Positions 63,462-64,000 of a DNA stretch of 64,000 bases are shown one piece after another. The notes beneath the pieces are model-generated. The model did no database searches. It saw only the letters and a program-made list of their open reading frames with translations, and was not told the origin of the DNA. The translations under genes were made by a program, and so were the position numbers. This DNA comes from Neopestalotiopsis rosae (lineage: Eukaryota; Ascomycota; Sordariomycetes; Amphisphaeriales; Sporocadaceae). Each line of letters opens with the position of its first letter. Position 1 is the stretch's first letter. The stretch is taken from positions 4,340,001 to 4,404,000 of the forward strand of contig JALGAS010000001.1 of assembly GCA_023078685.1 (NCBI GenBank), in the 5' to 3' direction.

Positions 63462-64000
63462 ATGTCTGTCACAACTACAGCACCCACTACGACCATACTC
63501 GTTAATGACGGTCGCCTTCGTTTGAGAGGCGATGAAAACTCGTTCGGAGACTGGCGAGATGATTTGGTGAGAGATGGTTACGCAGTGATCAAAGGCGCTA
63601 TTCCGCGCGAACGAGCTGATGACTACGCAAACGAAATGTTCTCGTGGCTCGAAGACTTCAACCTTGGCTTCGACCGCAATGACCTGTCAACAGCCCGAGA
63701 GAAACATTTGCCCATCATCAACGAGAAAGGAATGTGCTGGTGGTACAGCTTGGCGCACGAAGATTTTGTGTGGAGGATGCGGTCTGAGCATGGCGTGGTC
63801 GGTGCCTTCGAAAAGGTCTATGACACGTCTGACCTGATTGTATCCTTCGACGCCTTGAACTTTACGTTTCCGGGCCGAGATGATCTTCCACCAAATAAAC
63901 CCTGGCCACATCAAGATCAGAGTCCCGAGACTCACGGCTTCCGATGCCTCCAGGGCCTCATCAACCTGATGCCAAATGGGCCAGCCGATGGTGGTTTGAT
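63462..64000 (+). CDS. Phytanoyl-CoA dioxygenase (PhyH)-like oxygenase, partial
   Basis: The frame opens at the ATG at 63462 and runs off the window after 179 codons, so the C-terminus is missing. DLVRDGYAVIKGAIPRERAD is the usual start of PhyH-type Fe(II)/2-oxoglutarate oxygenases. WPHQDQ carries the first two iron ligands (His150, Asp152), and CLQGLINLMPNGPADGGL is the strand that follows. The second His and the 2-oxoglutarate-binding Arg would lie beyond the window. These enzymes hydroxylate fatty acids or secondary metabolites; many fungal members are biosynthetic tailoring enzymes. The substrate is unknown. No intron was needed in the visible part. It lies next to the TPR-CHAT gene, but nothing links their functions. 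Confidence 0.85.
   Translation, partial: MSVTTTAPTTTILVNDGRLRLRGDENSFGDWRDDLVRDGYAVIKGAIPRERADDYANEMFSWLEDFNLGFDRNDLSTAREKHLPIINEKGMCWWYSLAHEDFVWRMRSEHGVVGAFEKVYDTSDLIVSFDALNFTFPGRDDLPPNKPWPHQDQSPETHGFRCLQGLINLMPNGPADGGL

Noticed and set aside
1..64000. CRISPR arrays, bacterial operons, insertion sequences
   Set aside because: No regularly spaced direct repeats, no transposase motifs and no Shine-Dalgarno-led operons; gene structure is eukaryotic throughout.

Overview
The window is nuclear DNA of a filamentous ascomycete (Pezizomycotina, most likely Sordariomycetes; the exact taxon is not resolved). The evidence is genes split by short GT..AG introns (about 50-90 nt), a tRNA-Leu(AAG) with an intron after position 37, ascomycete-type housekeeping genes (a SNF2/STH1 remodeller and WDR70), a partially reducing polyketide synthase, dispersed ACCTACCT/TAGGTA motifs, and no bacterial operon structure. 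Exon boundaries below were worked out by hand from splice sites and reading-frame continuity.

Layout. (1) 0.5-9 kb: a class III CoA-transferase, a seven-exon DAL5-type MFS permease, a secreted protein of unrecognised family with an extra 3' exon, and a metallo-beta-lactamase-fold protein. A pure 56-base G run lies at 9.43 kb. (2) 10.3-21.3 kb, conserved core: the SNF2/STH1 ATPase (QLQ, HSA, helicase, AT-hook, bromodomain), WDR70, and a NIPA-type magnesium transporter. (3) 21.3-32.4 kb: gene-poor, about 10 kb holding only one bHLH factor, followed by tRNA-Leu(AAG). (4) 32.9-40.7 kb: a 6-MSAS-type partially reducing PKS with an in-frame TAG between its KS and AT domains, and a divergent EthD-domain gene. 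(5) 42.2-62.9 kb: a cluster that looks like a cell-death or immunity locus. It holds a DUF2235/Tle1-like alpha/beta hydrolase, a 103-residue protein, two caspase-like p20 proteases with a shared C-terminal beta-sandwich, a DUF6594-like membrane protein, and two TPR-CHAT proteases (991 and 2005 residues). (6) 63.46 kb to the end: a partial phytanoyl-CoA dioxygenase-like gene.

How the genes may work together. Region 5 is the most interesting part. It packs four caspase-clan (CD) cysteine proteases, all with visible His/Cys dyads, into about 17 kb beside a predicted lipase-like hydrolase and a membrane protein. CHAT proteases activate gasdermin-type pores in bacteria and lie near gasdermin-like genes in fungi. 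No gasdermin, NLR or HET domain was recognised here, so the membrane protein and the hydrolase are the candidate effectors. That functional reading is inference. The PKS and EthD pair looks like a small polyketide locus whose synthase is interrupted, unless the stop codon is a sequence error.
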